Below, piece after piece: positions 46,310 through 58,608 of a DNA stretch of 64,000 nt. The DNA comes from Tenrec ecaudatus. Taxonomy: Eukaryota; Chordata; Mammalia; Afrosoricida; Tenrecidae. The stretch covers positions 12,501-76,500 of the forward strand of contig NW_027457644.1 of assembly GCF_050624435.1 (NCBI RefSeq). The letters are read 5' to 3'. Position 1 is the first letter of the stretch. Each line of letters opens with the position of its first letter. The translations under genes were made by a program, and so were the position numbers. The notes under the pieces are model-generated. The model searched no databases and was not told the origin of the DNA. It saw only the letters and a list, made by a program, of their open reading frames with translations.

Positions 46310-49300
46310 TTAGGCTAGGGCACCCCTAGGCTTAGGTTGCGCACCCATAGGCTTAGGCTAGGGCACCCCTATGCTTAGGCTAGGGCACACCTATCCTTAT
46401 GCTAGGGCACCCCAAGTCTTAGGCTAAGGCTAGGGCTCCCGAAGCCTAAGACTTGGGCACCCCAAGGCTAAGGCTAGGGCACCCCTAGGCTTAGGCTAAG
46501 GCTAGGGCTCCCGTAGCCTAAGGCTAGGGCACCCCTAGGCTCAGGCTATGGCAGCCCTAGTCTTAGGCTAGGGAACCCCGAGGCTTAGGCTAGCGCACCC
46601 CTAGGCTTAAGCTAAGGCTAGGGCTAACTAGGCTTAGCCTAGGGCACCACTAGGCTTAGGTTGGGCACCCCTAGGCTTAGGCTAGGGCACTCCTAGGCTT
46701 AGGCTAGGGCACCCCTAGGCTTAGGCTATGGTACCCCTAGGCTTAGGCTAAGGCTAGGGCTCCCCTAGCCTAAGGCTAGGGCACCCGTAGGCTCGGATAG
46801 GGCACCCCTAGGCGTAGGCTAGGGCACCCCTAGGCTTAGGCCTGGGCAACCCTAGGCTTAGGCTAGGGCACCCCTAGGCTTAGGTTGGGGACCCCTAGGT
46901 TTAGGCTAGGGCACCACTAGGCTAAGGCTACGGCTCCCCTAGCCTCAGGCTAGGGAACCCCTAGACTCAGGCTATGGCACCCCTAGCCTTAGGCTAGGGC
47001 AATCCTAGGCTAGACTAATGCTAGGGCTCCCCTAGCCTCTGGTTAGAGCACCCGTAGGCTCAGGCTAGGGAACCCCTAGACTCAGGCTAGGGCAGCTCTA
47101 GGCTTAGGCTAGGGCACCCGTAGGCTTAGGCTAGGGCACCCCTAGGCTTAGGCTAAGGGTAAGGCTCCCGTTGCCTACGGCTAGGGCACCCTAGGCTTAG
47201 GCTAGGGCACCCCTAGGCTTAGGTTGGGCACCCCTAGGTTTAGGCTAGGGCACCACTAGGCTAAGGCTACGGCTCCCCTAGCCTCAGGCTAGGGAACCCC
47301 TAGACTCAGGCTGTGGCACCCCTAGACTTAGGCTAGCGCAATCCTAGGCTAGACTAATGCTAGGGCTCCCCTAGCCTCTGGTTAGAGCACCCGTAGGCTC
47401 AGGCTAGGGAACCCCTAGGCTCAGACTAGGGCAGCCCTAGGCTTAGGTTAGGGCACCCCTAGGCTCAGGCTAGGGAACCCCTAGGCTCAGGCTAGGGCAG
47501 CTCTAGCCTTAGGCTAGGGCACCCGTAGGCTTAGGCTAGGGCACCCCTAGGCTTAGGCTAAGGGTAAGGCTCCCGTTGCCTACGGCTAGGGCACCCTAGG
47601 CTTAGGCTAGGGGACCCCTAGGCTTAGGCTAGGGCACCCCTAGGCTTTGGCTAGGGCACCCCAGGCTTAGGCTAGGGCACCCCTAGATTTAGGCTCATGT
47701 TAGGGCTCCCCTAGCCTAAGGGTAGGGCACCCCTAAGCTTAGTCTAGGGCGCCCCTAGGTGTAGGCTAGGGCGCCCCTAGGTTTAGGATAAGGCTAAGGC
47801 TTCCTTAGCCTAAAGCTAGGGAACTCCTAGGCTTAGGTTAGGGCACCCCTAGGCTTAGGCTAGGGCACCCCTAGGCTTAGGCTAGGGCACCCCTAGGCTT
47901 AGGCTAGGGCACCCCTAGCCTTAGTTTAGGGCACCCCTAGGATTAGGCTAGGGCACCCCTAAGCTTAGGCTTAAGCTATGGCTCCCCTAGCCTAAGGGTA
48001 GGGCACCCCTAGGCTTAGGCTAGGGCACCCCTAGGCTTAGACTAAGGCTAGGGCTTCCCTAGCCTTAGGCTAGGACACCCATTGTATTAGGCTACAACAC
48101 CCCAAGGCTTAGGCTCGCGCACCCCTAGGCTTAGGCTAAGACTAGGGCTCCAATAGCCTAAGGCTAGGGCACCCCGCGTATTATGCTAAGGAACCCCTAG
48201 GCTAAGGCTAGGTCTCCCCTAGCCTAAGGTTAGGGCACCCTTAGGCTTAGGCAAGGGCACCCCTAGGCTAAGGCTAGGGCTCCCCTAGCCTAAGGCTAGG
48301 GCAACCCTAGGCTTAGGCTAGGGCACCCCTAGGCTTAGGCTCAGGCTAGGGCACCCCTAAGCCCAGGCTAGGGCACCGCTAGGCTTAGGCTGCGGCACCC
48401 CTAGGGTTAGGCTAGGGAACGCCTAGCCTAAGGCTTGGGAACGCCTAGCCTAAGGCTAGGGCACCCCTACCCTTAGGCTAGGGCACCCCTAGGCTTAGAC
48501 TAGGGCACCCCTAGGCTTCGGCTAATGTTAGGCCTCCCCTAGCCTAAGGCTACGGCACCCCTAGGCTCAGGCTAGGGTACCCTTAGGCTTAGGCTAGGGC
48601 ACCCCTAGGCTTAGGCTAAGGCTAGGGCTCCCCTAGCCTAAGGTTAGGGCACCCCTAGCCTTAGGCTAGGGCACCCATAGGCTTAGGCTAAGGCACGCCT
48701 AGGCTTAGGCTAGGGCACCACTAAGCTTAGGCTAGGGCACACCTAGGCTTAGGCTAGGGCACCCCTAGGCTTAGACTAGGGCACCCCTAGGCTTAGGATA
48801 GGGCACCCCTAGGCTTAGGCTAGGCGCCCCTAGGCTTAGGCTTGGGCACCCCTAGGCTTAGGCTAAGGCTAAGGCACCCCTAGGCTTGGGCTAAGGCTAG
48901 GGCTCCCCTAGCCTAAGGCTAGGGCACCCCTAGGCTTAGGCTAGGGCACTCCTAGGCTTATGCTAGGGCACCCCTAGGCTTAGGCTAAATCTAGGGCTCC
49001 CCTAGCCTAAGGCTTGGGAACCCGTAGGCTTAGGCTAGGGCACCCCTAGGCTTAGGTTGTGCACCCATAGGTTTAGGCTAGGGCACCCCTAGGCTTAGGC
49101 TTGGGCACCCCTATCCTTAGCCTAGGGCACCCCAAGTCTTAGGCTAAGTGTAGGGCTCCCCTAGACTAAGGCTAGGGCACCCCTAGGCTCAGGCTAGGGC
49201 ACCCCTAGGCTTAGGCTAAGGTTAGGGCTTCCGTAGCCTAAGGCTAGGGCACGCCTAGGCTTAGGCTAGGGCACCCCTAGGCTTAGGCTAGGGCACCTGT

Positions 49301-52300
49301 AGGCTTAGGCTAGGACACCCCTAGGCTTAGGCTAAGGCTAGGGCACACCTAGGCTTAGGCTAGGGCACCCCTAGGCTTAGGCTAGGGCACCCCTTGGCTT
49401 AGGCTAAGGCTAGGGCTCCCCTAGCCTAAGGCTAGGGAACCCGTAGGCTTAGGCTAGGGCACCCCTAGGCTTAGGTTGCGCACCCATAGGCTTAGGCTAG
49501 GGCACCCCTATGCTTAGGCTAGGGCACACCTATCCTTATGCTAGGGCACCCCAAGTCTTAGGCTAAGGCTAGGGCTCCCCTAGCCTAAGACTTGGGCACC
49601 CCTAGGCTAAGGCTAGGGCACCCCTAGGCTTAGGCTAAGGCTAGGGCTCCCGTAGCCTAAGGCTAGGGCACCCCTAGGCTCAGGCTATGGCAGCCCTAGT
49701 CTTAGGCTAGGGAACCCCGAGGCTTAGGCTAGCGCACCCCTAGGCTTAAGCTAAGGCTAGGGCTCCCAAGGCTTAGCCTAGGGCACCACTAGGCTTAGGT
49801 TGGGCACCCCTAGGCTTAGGCTAGGGCACTCCTAGGCTTAGGCTAGGGCACCCCTAGGCTTAGGCTATGGTACCCCTAGGCTTAGGCTAAGGCTAGGGCT
49901 CCCCTAGCCTAAGGCTAGGGCACCCCTAGGCTCGGATAGGGCACCCCTAGGCTCGGATAGGGCACCCCTAGGCGTAGGCTAGGGCACCTCTAGGCTTAGG
50001 CCTGGGCAACCCTAGGCTTAGGCTAGGGCACCCCTAGGCTTAGGTTGGGGACCCCTAGGTTTGAGCTAGGGCACCACTAGGCTAAGGCTACGGCTCCCCT
50101 AGCCTCAGGCTAGGGAACACCTAGACTCAGGCTATGGCACCCCTAGCCTTAGGCTAGGCCAATCCTAGGCTAGACTAATGCTAGGGCTCCCCTAGCCTCT
50201 GGTTATAGCACCCGTATGCTCAGGCTAGCGAACCCCTAGGCTCAGGCTAGGGCAGCCCTAGGCTTAGGCTAGGGCAATCCTAGGCTAGACTAATGCTAGG
50301 GCTCCCCTAGCCTCTGGTTAGAGCACCCGTAGGCTCAGGCTAGGGAACCCCTAGGCTCAGACTAGGGCAGCCCTAGGCTTAGGCTAGGGCACCCCTAGGC
50401 TTAGGCTAGGGCACCCCTAGGCTTAGTCTAAGGGTAGGGCTCCCCTTGCCTAAGGCTAGGGCTCCCCTTGCCTACGGCTAGGGTACCCTAGGCTTAGGCT
50501 AGGGCACCCCTAGGCTTAGGTTGGGCACCCCTAGGTTTAGGCTACGGCCCCACTAGGCTTAGGCTTGGGCACCCCTAGCCTTAGGCTAGGGCACCCCTAG
50601 TCTTAGGCTAAGGCTAGGGCTCCCCTAGCCTTAGGCTAGAGCACCCCTAGCCTTAGGCTACGGCACCCTTAGGCTTAGGGTAAGGCTACGGCTCCCCTAG
50701 CCTCAGGCTAGGGAACCCCTAGGCTTAGGCTAGGGAACCCTAGGCTTAGGCTAGGGCACCCCTAGTCTTTGGCTAGGGCACCCCAGGCTTAGGCTAGGGC
50801 ACCCCTAGATTTAGGCTCATGTTAGGGCTCCCCTAGCCTAAGGGTAGGGCACTACTAAGCTTAGGCTAGGGCGCCCCTAGGTGTAGGCTAGGGCGCCCCT
50901 AGGTTTAGGATAAGGCTAAGGCTCCCTTAGCCTAAAGCTAAGGAACTCCTAGGCTTAGGTTAGGGCACCCCTAGGCTTAGGCTAGGGCACCCCTAGGCTT
51001 AGGCTAGGGCACCCCTAGGCTTAGTCTAGGGCACCCCTAGGATTAGGCTAGGGCACCCCTAAGCTTAGGCTTAAGCTATGGCTCCCCTAGCCAAAGGGTA
51101 GGGCACCCCTAGGCTTAGGCTAGGGCACCCCTAGGCTTAGACTAAGGCTAGGGCTTCCCTAGCCTAAGGCTAGGGCACCCATAGTATTAGGCTACAACAC
51201 CCCAAGGCTTAGGCTCGCGCACCCCTAGGCTTAGGCTAAGACTAGGGCTCCAATAGCCTAAGGCTAGGGCACCCCTCGTATTATGCTAAGGAACCCCTAG
51301 GCTGAGGCTAAGGCACCCCTAGGCTAAGGCTAGGGCTCCCCTAGCCTAAGGTTAGGACACCCTTAGGCTTAGGCAAGGGCACCCCTAGGCTAAGGCTAGG
51401 GCTCCCCTAGCCTAAGGCTAGGGCAACCCTAGGCTTAGGCTAGGGCACCCCTAGGCTTAGGCTCAGGCTAGGGCACCCCTAAGCCCAGGCTAGGGCACCG
51501 CTAGGCTTAGGCTGGGGCACCCCTAAAGTTAGGCTAGGGCACCCCTAGGCTTAGGCTAGGGCTCCCCTAGGCTTAGGCTAAGGGTAGGGCTCCCCTAGCC
51601 TAAGGCTACGGCACCCCTAGGCTCAGGCTAGGGTACCCTAAGGCTTAGGCTAGGGCTCCCCTAGGCTTAGGCTAAGGCTAGGGCTCCCCGAGCCTAAGGT
51701 TAGGGCACCCCTAGCCTTAGGCTAGGGCACCCAAAGGCTTAGGCTAAGGCACGCCTAGGCTTAGGCTAGGGCACCACTAAGCTTAGGCTAAGGCTAGGAC
51801 TCTCCTAGCCTAAGGCTGGGGCACCCCTAGGCTTAGGCTAGGGCACCCCTAGGCTTAGGCTAGGGCACCCCTAGGCTTAGGATAGGGCACCCCTAGACTT
51901 AGGCTAGGCCCCCCTAGGCTTATGCTTGGGCACCCCTAGGCTTAGGCTAAGGCTAGGGCACCCCTAGGCTTAGGCTAAGGCTAGGGCTCACCTAGCCTAA
52001 GGCTAGGGCACCCCTAGGCTTAGGCTAGGGCACCCCTAGGCTTATGCTAGGGTACCCCTAGGCTTAGGCTAAATCTAGGGCTCCCCTAGCCTAAGGCTTG
52101 GGAACCCGTAGGCTTAGGCTAGGGCACCCCTAGGCTTAGGTTGTGCACCCATAGGTTTAGGCTAGGGCACCCCTAGGCTTAGGCTAAGTGTAGGGCTCCC
52201 CTAGACTAAGGCTAGGGCACCCCTAGGCTCAGGCTAGGGCACCCCTAGGCTTAGGCTAAGGTTAGGGCTCCCGTAGCCTAAGGCTAGGGCACCCCTAGGC

Positions 52301-52500
52301 TTAGGCTAGGGCACCCCTAGGCTTAGGCTAGGGCACACCAAGCTAAGGCTAGGGCACCCCTAGGCTTAGGCTAAGGCTACGCCTCCCATTAGCCTCAGGC
52401 TAGGGAACCCCTAGACTCAGGCTATGCCACCCCTAGCCTTAGGCTAGGGCAATCCTAGGCTAGACTAATGCTAGGGCTCCCCTAGCCTCTGGTTAGAGCA
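46310..52500. repeat. ~3.14-kb tandem higher-order repeat, two copies
   Basis: Ordered markers repeat with nearly constant offset: TTGCGCACCCATAGG at 46,337 and 49,476 (3,139); AACCCCGAGGC at 46,574 and 49,713 (3,139); CCTGGGCAACCC at 46,841 and 50,001 (3,160); TTAGGTTGGGGACCCC at 46,880 and 50,040 (3,160); GATTTAGGCTCATG at 47,686 and 50,808 (3,122). The 21-bp step between 3,139 and 3,160 falls at an extra CTCGGATAGGGCACCCC unit in the second copy. The first copy runs to about 49.45 kb and the second to about 52.5 kb. Confidence 0.85.
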
Positions 52501-53819
52501 CCCGTAGGCTCCGGCTAGGGCACCCCTAGGCTCATGCTACGGCAGCCCTAGGCTTAGGCTATGGCACCCCTAGGCTTAGGCTAGGGCACCCCTAGGCTTA
52601 GGCTAGGGCTCCCCTAGGATTAGGCTAAGGGTAGGGCTCCCCTTGCCTAAGGCTAGGGCTCCCCTTGCCTATGGCTAGGGCACCCTAGGCTTAGGCTAGA
52701 GCACCCCTAGGCTTAGGTTGGGCACCCCTAGGCTTAGGCTAGGGCACCACTAGGCTTAGGCTAGGGCACCCCTAGCCATAGGCTAGGGCACCCCTAGGCT
52801 TAGGCTAGGTCACCCCTAGGCTTAGGCTAAGGTTAAGGCTCCCCTAGCCTAAGGCTAGGGCACCCCTAGGCTCAGGCTAGGGCACCCCTAGGCTTAGGTT
52901 AGGGCACCCCTAGGCTTAGGCTAGGACAACTCTAGGCTTAGCTTAGGGCAAGCCTAGGCTTAGGCTAAGGCTAGGGCTCCCCTAGCCAAAGGCTAGGGCA
53001 CCCCTAGGCTTAGGCTAGGGCACCCCTAGGCTTAGGCTAAGGCTAGGGCTCCCCTAGCCTAAGGCTAGGGCACCCCTAGGCTTAGGCTAGGTCACCCCTA
53101 AGCTTAGGCTACGGCACCCCTAGGCTTAGGCTAGGGCACCCCTAGGCTTAGGCTAGGGCACACCTAGACTCAGGCTAGGGCACCCCTAAGCTTAGGCTAG
53201 GGCAATCCTAGGCTAGACTGGCTAGGGCTCCCCTAAGCTCAGGATAGGGCACCCATAGGCTTAGGCTAGGGCACCCCTAGGCTTAGGCTAGGGAACCCCT
53301 AGGCTTGGGCTAGGGGACCCCTAGGCTTAGGCTAGGGCACACCTAGACTCAGGCTATGGCACCCCTAGGCTTAGGCTAGGGCAATCCTAGGCTAGACTGG
53401 CTAGGGCTCCCCTAAGCTCAGGATAGGGCACCCATAGGCTTAGGCTAGGGCACCCCTAGGCTTAGGCTTAGGCACCCCTAGGCTTAGGCTAAGGCTAGGG
53501 CACCCCTAGGCTTAGGCTAGGGCACCCCTAGGCTTAGGCTAGGGCAGCCCTTGGCTTAGGATAGGGCACCCCTTGGCTTAGGCTAAGGCTAGGGCTCCCC
53601 TAGCCTAAGGCTAGGGAACCCGTAGGCTTAGGCTAGGGCACCCCTTGGCTTAGGCTAAGGCTTGGGCTCACCTAGCCTAAGGCTAGGGCACCTCTAGGCT
53701 TAGGCTAGGCCACCGCTAGGCTTAGGCTAAGGCTAGGGCTCCCCTAGCTTAAGGCTAGGGCACCCATAAGCTTAGGGTAGGGCACCCCTAGGCTTAGGCT
53801 TGAGCACCCCTAGGTTTAG

Positions 53820-53937
53820 GCTAGGGCACCCCTAGGCTTAGGCTAGGGCACCCCTAGGCTTAGGCTAGGGCACCCCTAGGCTTAGGCTAGGGCACCCCTA
53901 GGCTTAGGCTAGGGCACCCCTAGGCTTAGGCTAGGGC
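53820..53937. repeat. Homogeneous run of A-form units
   Basis: About five consecutive perfect 22-bp A units without substitution, ending at an AATCCTAGGCTAGACT marker (53,938). Such runs are unusual in this array, where most neighbouring units differ. Confidence 0.8.
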
Positions 53938-55189
53938 AATCCTAGGCTAGACTGGCTAGGGCTCCCCTACGCTCAGTCTAGGGCACCCATAGGCTCAGAC
54001 TTGGGCACCCCTAGGCTCAGGCTAAGGCACCCCTAGGCTTAGGCTAGGGCACCCCTAGGCTTAGGCTTGGGCACCCCTTGGCTTAGGCTAAGGCTTGGGC
54101 TCCCCTAGCCTAACGCTAGAGCACCCCTTGGCTTAGGCTAGGGCACCACTAGGCTTAGGCTAAGGCTAGGAATCCCCTAGCCTAAGGCTAGGGCACCCCT
54201 AGGCTTAGGCTAGGGCACCCCTACGCTTAGGGTAGGGGACCCCTAGGCTTAGGCTAGGGCACCCCTAGGCTTAGGCTATGGCACCCCTGGGGTTTAGGCT
54301 AAGTCTAGGGCTCGCCTAGCCTAAGGCTAGGGCACACTTAGGCTTAGGCTAGGGCACCCCTAGGTTTAGGCTAAGGCTAGGGCTCCCGTAGCCTAAAGCT
54401 AGGGAACCCGTAGGCTTGGGTTGGGCATCCCTAGGCTTAGGGTGGGCACCCATAGGCTTAGGCTAGGGCACCCCTAGGCTTAGGCTAGGGCACCCCTAGG
54501 CTTAGGCTAGGGCACCCCTACGCTTAGGCTAGGGCACCCCTAGGCTTAGGCTAGGGGACCCGTAGGCTTAGGATAGGGCACCCCTAGGCTCAGGCTAGGG
54601 CAGCCCAAGGCTTAGGCAAGGGCACCCCTAGGCTTAGGCTATGGCACCCCTAGGCTTAGGCTAAGGCTAGGGCTCCCGTAGCCTAAGGCTAGGGCACCCC
54701 TAGATTCAGGCTAGGGCAACCCTAGTCTTTGACTAGGGCACCCCTAGGCTTATGTTAAGGCTAGGGCTCCCCTAGCCTAAGGCTACTGCACCCCTAGGAT
54801 CAGGCTAGGGCACCCGAAGGCTCAGGCTACGGCACCCCTAGATTTCGGCTAAGGCTAGGGATCCCATAGCCTAAGGCTAGGGCACCCCTAGGCTTAGGGT
54901 AGGGTACCCCAAGCTTAGGCTAGGGTACCCCTATGCTTAGGCTAAGGCTACGGCTCCCCTAGCCTCAGGCTAGGGAACCCGTAGGCTCAGGCTATGGCAC
55001 CCCTACCTTAGGCTAAGGCAATCTTAGGCTAGACTAAGACTATGGCTCCCCTAGCCTCTGGCTAGAGCACCCGTAAGCTCAGGCTAGGGCACCCCTAGGC
55101 TCAGGCTAGGGCTAGGGCTCCCCTATCCTAAGGCTAGGGCTCCCCTTGCCAAAGCTAGGGCACCACTAGGCTTAGGCTAGGGCACCTCT

Positions 55190-57240
55190 AGGCTTAGGTT
55201 GGGCACCCCTAGGTTTAGGCTAGGGCACCACTAGGCTTAGGCTAGGGCACCCCTAGGCTTAGGCTAAGGCTAGGGCTCCCCTAGCCTAAGGCTAGGGCAC
55301 CCCTAGGCTCAGGCTAGGGCACCCCTAGGCTTAGGCTAAGGCACCCCTAGGCTTAGGCTAAAGCTTGGGATTCCCTAGCCTAAGGCTAGGGCACCCCTAG
55401 ACTTAAGCTAGGGCACCCTTAGGCTTAGGCTAAGTCTACGGCTCCCCTAGCCTCAGGCTAGGGAACCCGTAGGCTTAGGCTAGGGCACCCCTAGGCTTAG
55501 GCTAAGGCTAAGGCTCCCTTAGCCTAAAGCTAGGGAACTCCTAGGCTTAGGTTAGGGCACCCCTAGGCTTAGGCTAGGGCACACCTAGGCTTAGGCTAGG
55601 GCACCCCTAGGCTTAGGCTAGGGCACCCCTAGGCTTAGGCTAAGGCTAGGGCTCCCTTAGCCTAAGGCTAGAGCACCCCTTGGCTTAGGCTAGTGCACCC
55701 CTAGGCTTAGGCTAGGGCACCCCTAGGCTTTGGCTAGGGCACCCCTAGGCTTATTCAAAGGATAGAGCTCCCCTAGCCTAAGGCTAGAGCACCTCTAGGC
55801 TTAGGCTAGGGCACCCCTAGGCTTTGGCTAGGGCACCTCTAGGCTTAGGATAAGGCTAGGGCTCCCCTAGCCTCAGGCTAAGGCACCCCTAGGCTTAGGC
55901 TAGGGCACCCCTAGGCTTAGGTATGGGCACCCCTAGGCTCAGGCTAGGGCACCCCTAGGCTCAGGCTAGGGCACCCCTAGGCTCAGGCTAGGGCACCCCT
56001 AGGCTTAGCTAGGGCACCCCTAGGCTTAGGCAAAGGCTAGGGCTCCCCTAGCCTAAGGCTAGGGGACCCCTAGGCTTAGGCTAAGGCTACGGCTCCCCTA
56101 GCCTCAGGCTATGGCACCCCTGGGCTTAGGGTAGGGCAATCCTAGGCTGACTGGCTAGGGCTCCCCTAAGCTCAGGCTAGGGCACCCCTAGGCTTAGGCT
56201 AGGGCACCCCTAGGCTTAGGCTAGGGCACCCCTAGGCTTAGGCTAGGGCACCCCTAGGCTTAGGCTAGGGCACCCCTAGGCTTAGGCTAGGGCACCCCTA
56301 GGCTTAGGCTAGGGCACGTCTAGGCTTAGGCTAGGGCATCCCTAGGCTTAGGCTAAGGCTAGGACTCTCCTAGCCTAAGGCTAGGGCACCCCTAGGCTTA
56401 GGATAGGGCATCCCTAGGCTTAGGCTAGGACACCAATAGGCTTAGGCTAGGGGATCCCTAGGCTTAGGCTAGGGCCCCCCCTAGGCTTAGGCTAAGGCTA
56501 GGGCTCTCCTAGCCTAAGGCTAGGGAACCCTTAGGCTTAGGATATGGCACCCCTTGGCTTAGGTTGTGCACCCATAGGCTTAGGCTAGGGCACTCCTAGG
56601 CTTAGCCTAGGGCACCCCTATCCTTAGGCTAGGGCACCCCAAGTCTTAGGCTAAGGCTAGTGCTCCCATAGCCTAAGGCTAGGGCACCCCTAGGCTCAGG
56701 CTACGGCACCCCTAGGCTTAGGCTAGGGCACCCCTAGGCTTAGGTTGGGCACCCCTAGGTTTAGGCTAGGGCACCACTAGGCTTAGGCTAGGGCACCCCT
56801 AGGCTTAGGCTAAGGCTAGGGCTCCCCTAGCCTAAGGCTAGGGCACCCCTAGGCTCAGGCTAGGGCACCCCTAGGCTTAGGCTAAGGCACCCCTAGGCTT
56901 AGGCTAAAGCTTGGGATTCCCTAGCCTAAGGCTAGGGCACCCCTAGACTTAGGCTAGGGTACACTTAGGGTTAGGCTAAGTCTACGGCTCCCCTAGCCTC
57001 AGGCTAGGGAACCCGTAGGCTTAGGTTAGGGCACCCCTAGGCTTAGGCTAAGGCTAAGGCTCCCTTAGCCTAAATCTAGGGAACTCCAAGGCTTAGGTTA
57101 GGGCACCCCTAGGCTTAGGCTAGGGCACACCTAGGCTTAGGCTAGGGCACCCCTAGGCTTAGGCTAGGGCACCCCTAGGCTTAGGCTAAGGCTAGGGATC
57201 CCTTAGCCTAAGGCTAGAGCACCCCTTGGCTTAGGCTAGG
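55190..57240. repeat. ~500-bp duplication at 1,546-bp offset
   Basis: About 55,190-55,695 and 56,736-57,240 correspond, sharing GGTTGGGCACCCCTAGG, TAAAGCTTGGGATTCCC (55,358 and 56,904), and the ordered TAAGTCTACGG and CTAGGGAACTCC segments. There are scattered substitutions such as GGGCACCCTTAGG against GGGTACACTTAGG. The AAAGCTAGGGAACTCC segment also appears near 36,750, 47,815, 50,940, 59,800 and 62,030. Confidence 0.75.
56174..56317. repeat. Most homogeneous A-form run (144 bp)
   Basis: Six and a half consecutive A units are identical to consensus, ending where CACCCC becomes CACGTC. This is the longest unblemished run I noticed and serves as the type sequence for the A form. Its uniformity suggests recent local slippage or unequal exchange. 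Confidence 0.85.
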
Positions 57241-58060
57241 GCACGTCTAGGCTTAGGCTAGGGCACCCATAGGCTTAGGCAAGGGCACCCCTAGGCTTAG
57301 GCTAGGGCAACCCTAGGCTTAGGATAGGGCACCCCTAGGCTTAGGCTAGGGGATCCCTAGGCTTAGGCTAGGGCACCCCTAGGCTTAGGCAAGGGCACCC
57401 CTATGCTTAGGCTAAGGTTAGGGCTCCCCTAGCCTAAGGCTAGGGAACCCGTAGGCTTAGGCTAGGGCACCCCTAGGCTTAGGCTAAGGCTAGGGCTCTC
57501 CTAGCCTAAGGCTAGGGAACCCGTAGGCTTAGGCTAGGGCACCCCTAGGCTAAGGTTGTGCACCCATAGGCTTAGGCTAGGGCACCCCTATTCTTAGGCT
57601 AGGGCACCCCAAGTCTTAGGCTAAGGCTAGGGCTCCCCTAGCCTAAGGCTAGGGCACCCCTAGGCTCAGGCTACGGCACCCCTAGGCTTAGGCTAGGGCA
57701 CCCCAAGCTTAGGCTAGGGCACCCCTAGGCTTAGGCTAAGGCTACGGCTCCCCTAGCCTCAGGCTAGGGAACACATAGGCTCTGGCTAAGTCACCCCTAG
57801 CCTTAGGCTAGGACAATCCTAGGCTAGACTAAGGCTATGGCTCCCCTAGCCTCTGGCTAGTGCACCCGTAGGCTCAGGCTAGGGCACCCCTAGGCTCAGG
57901 CTTGGGCAGCCCTAGGCTTAGGCTAGGGCACCCCTAGGCTTAGGCTAGGGCACACCTAGGCTTAGGCTAAGGCTAGGGCTCCCCTATCCTAAGGCTAGGG
58001 CTCCGCTTGCCTAAGGCTAGGGCACCCTAGGCTTAGGCTAGGGCACCCCTAGGCTTAGGC

Positions 58061-58608
58061 TAATGCTACGGCTCCCCTAGCCTATGGCTAGGGCACCCCT
58101 AGGCTTAGGCTAGGGCACCCCTAGGCTTCGGGTATGGCACCCCTTTCTTAGGCTAGGGCACGCCTAGGCTTAGGCTAGGGCACCCCTAGGCGTAGGCCAA
58201 AGCTAGGACTCTCCTAGCCTAAGGCTAGGGCACCCCTAGGCTTAGGCTAGGGCACCCCTAGGCTTAGGCTAGGGCACCCCTAGGCTTAGGATAGGGCACC
58301 CCTAGGCTTAGGCTAGGGGATCCCTAGGCTTAGGCTAATGCTACGGCTCCCCTAGCCTATGGCTAGGGCACCCCTAGGCTTAGGCTAGGGCACCCCTAGG
58401 CTTCGGGTATGGCACCCCTTGCTTAGGCTAGGGCACGCCTAGGCTTAGGCTAGGGCACCCCTAGGCGTAGGCCAAAGCTAGGACTCTCCTAGCCTAAGGC
58501 TAGGGCACCCCTAGGCTTAGGCTAGGGCACCCCTAGGCTTAGGCTAGGGCACCCCTAGGCTTAGGATAGGGCACCCCTAGGCTTAGGCTAGGGGACCCCT
58601 AGGCTTAG
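58061..58608. repeat. 275-bp tandem duplication
   Basis: TAATGCTACGG starts at 58,061 and 58,336, a 275-bp period. Both copies carry CTTCGGGTATGGCACCCC and GCGTAGGCCAAAGCTAGG. The second has CCCCTTGCTTAGG where the first has CCCCTTTCTTAGG, and GGGGACCCC where the first has GGGGATCCC. The repeat ends near 58,608, where GGGCCCCCCTTCG begins. Confidence 0.85.

Larger units (their letters stand above)
36053..52475 (+). repeat. Marker motif AATCCTAGGCTAGACT, AATG class (11 copies)
   Basis: Starts: 36,053, 39,327, 39,442, 39,780 (AGAATAATG variant), 41,748, 41,863, 47,001, 47,340, 50,161, 50,276 and 52,451. Downstream context is CCTAGCCTCTGGTTAGAG and usually CACCCGTAGGCTC. Close pairs 115 bp apart occur at 39,327/39,442, 41,748/41,863 and 50,161/50,276. 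Since the 115-bp pair recurs at three places, the pair itself was amplified as a block. Confidence 0.85.
38291..56170 (+). repeat. Marker motif AATCCTAGGCTAGACT, GGCT class (10 copies)
   Basis: Starts: 38,291, 41,388, 44,183 (AATTCT), 44,825, 45,401 (AATTCTAGTC), 46,021 (GACTGTCT), 53,204, 53,383, 53,938 and 56,138 (GGCTGACTGG). GACT is followed directly by GGCTAGGG, usually then CTCCCCTAAGCTCAGGAT and CACCC. The AATTCT substitution is shared by 44,183 and 45,401, which marks them as copies of the 1.2-kb repeat. Confidence 0.85.
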
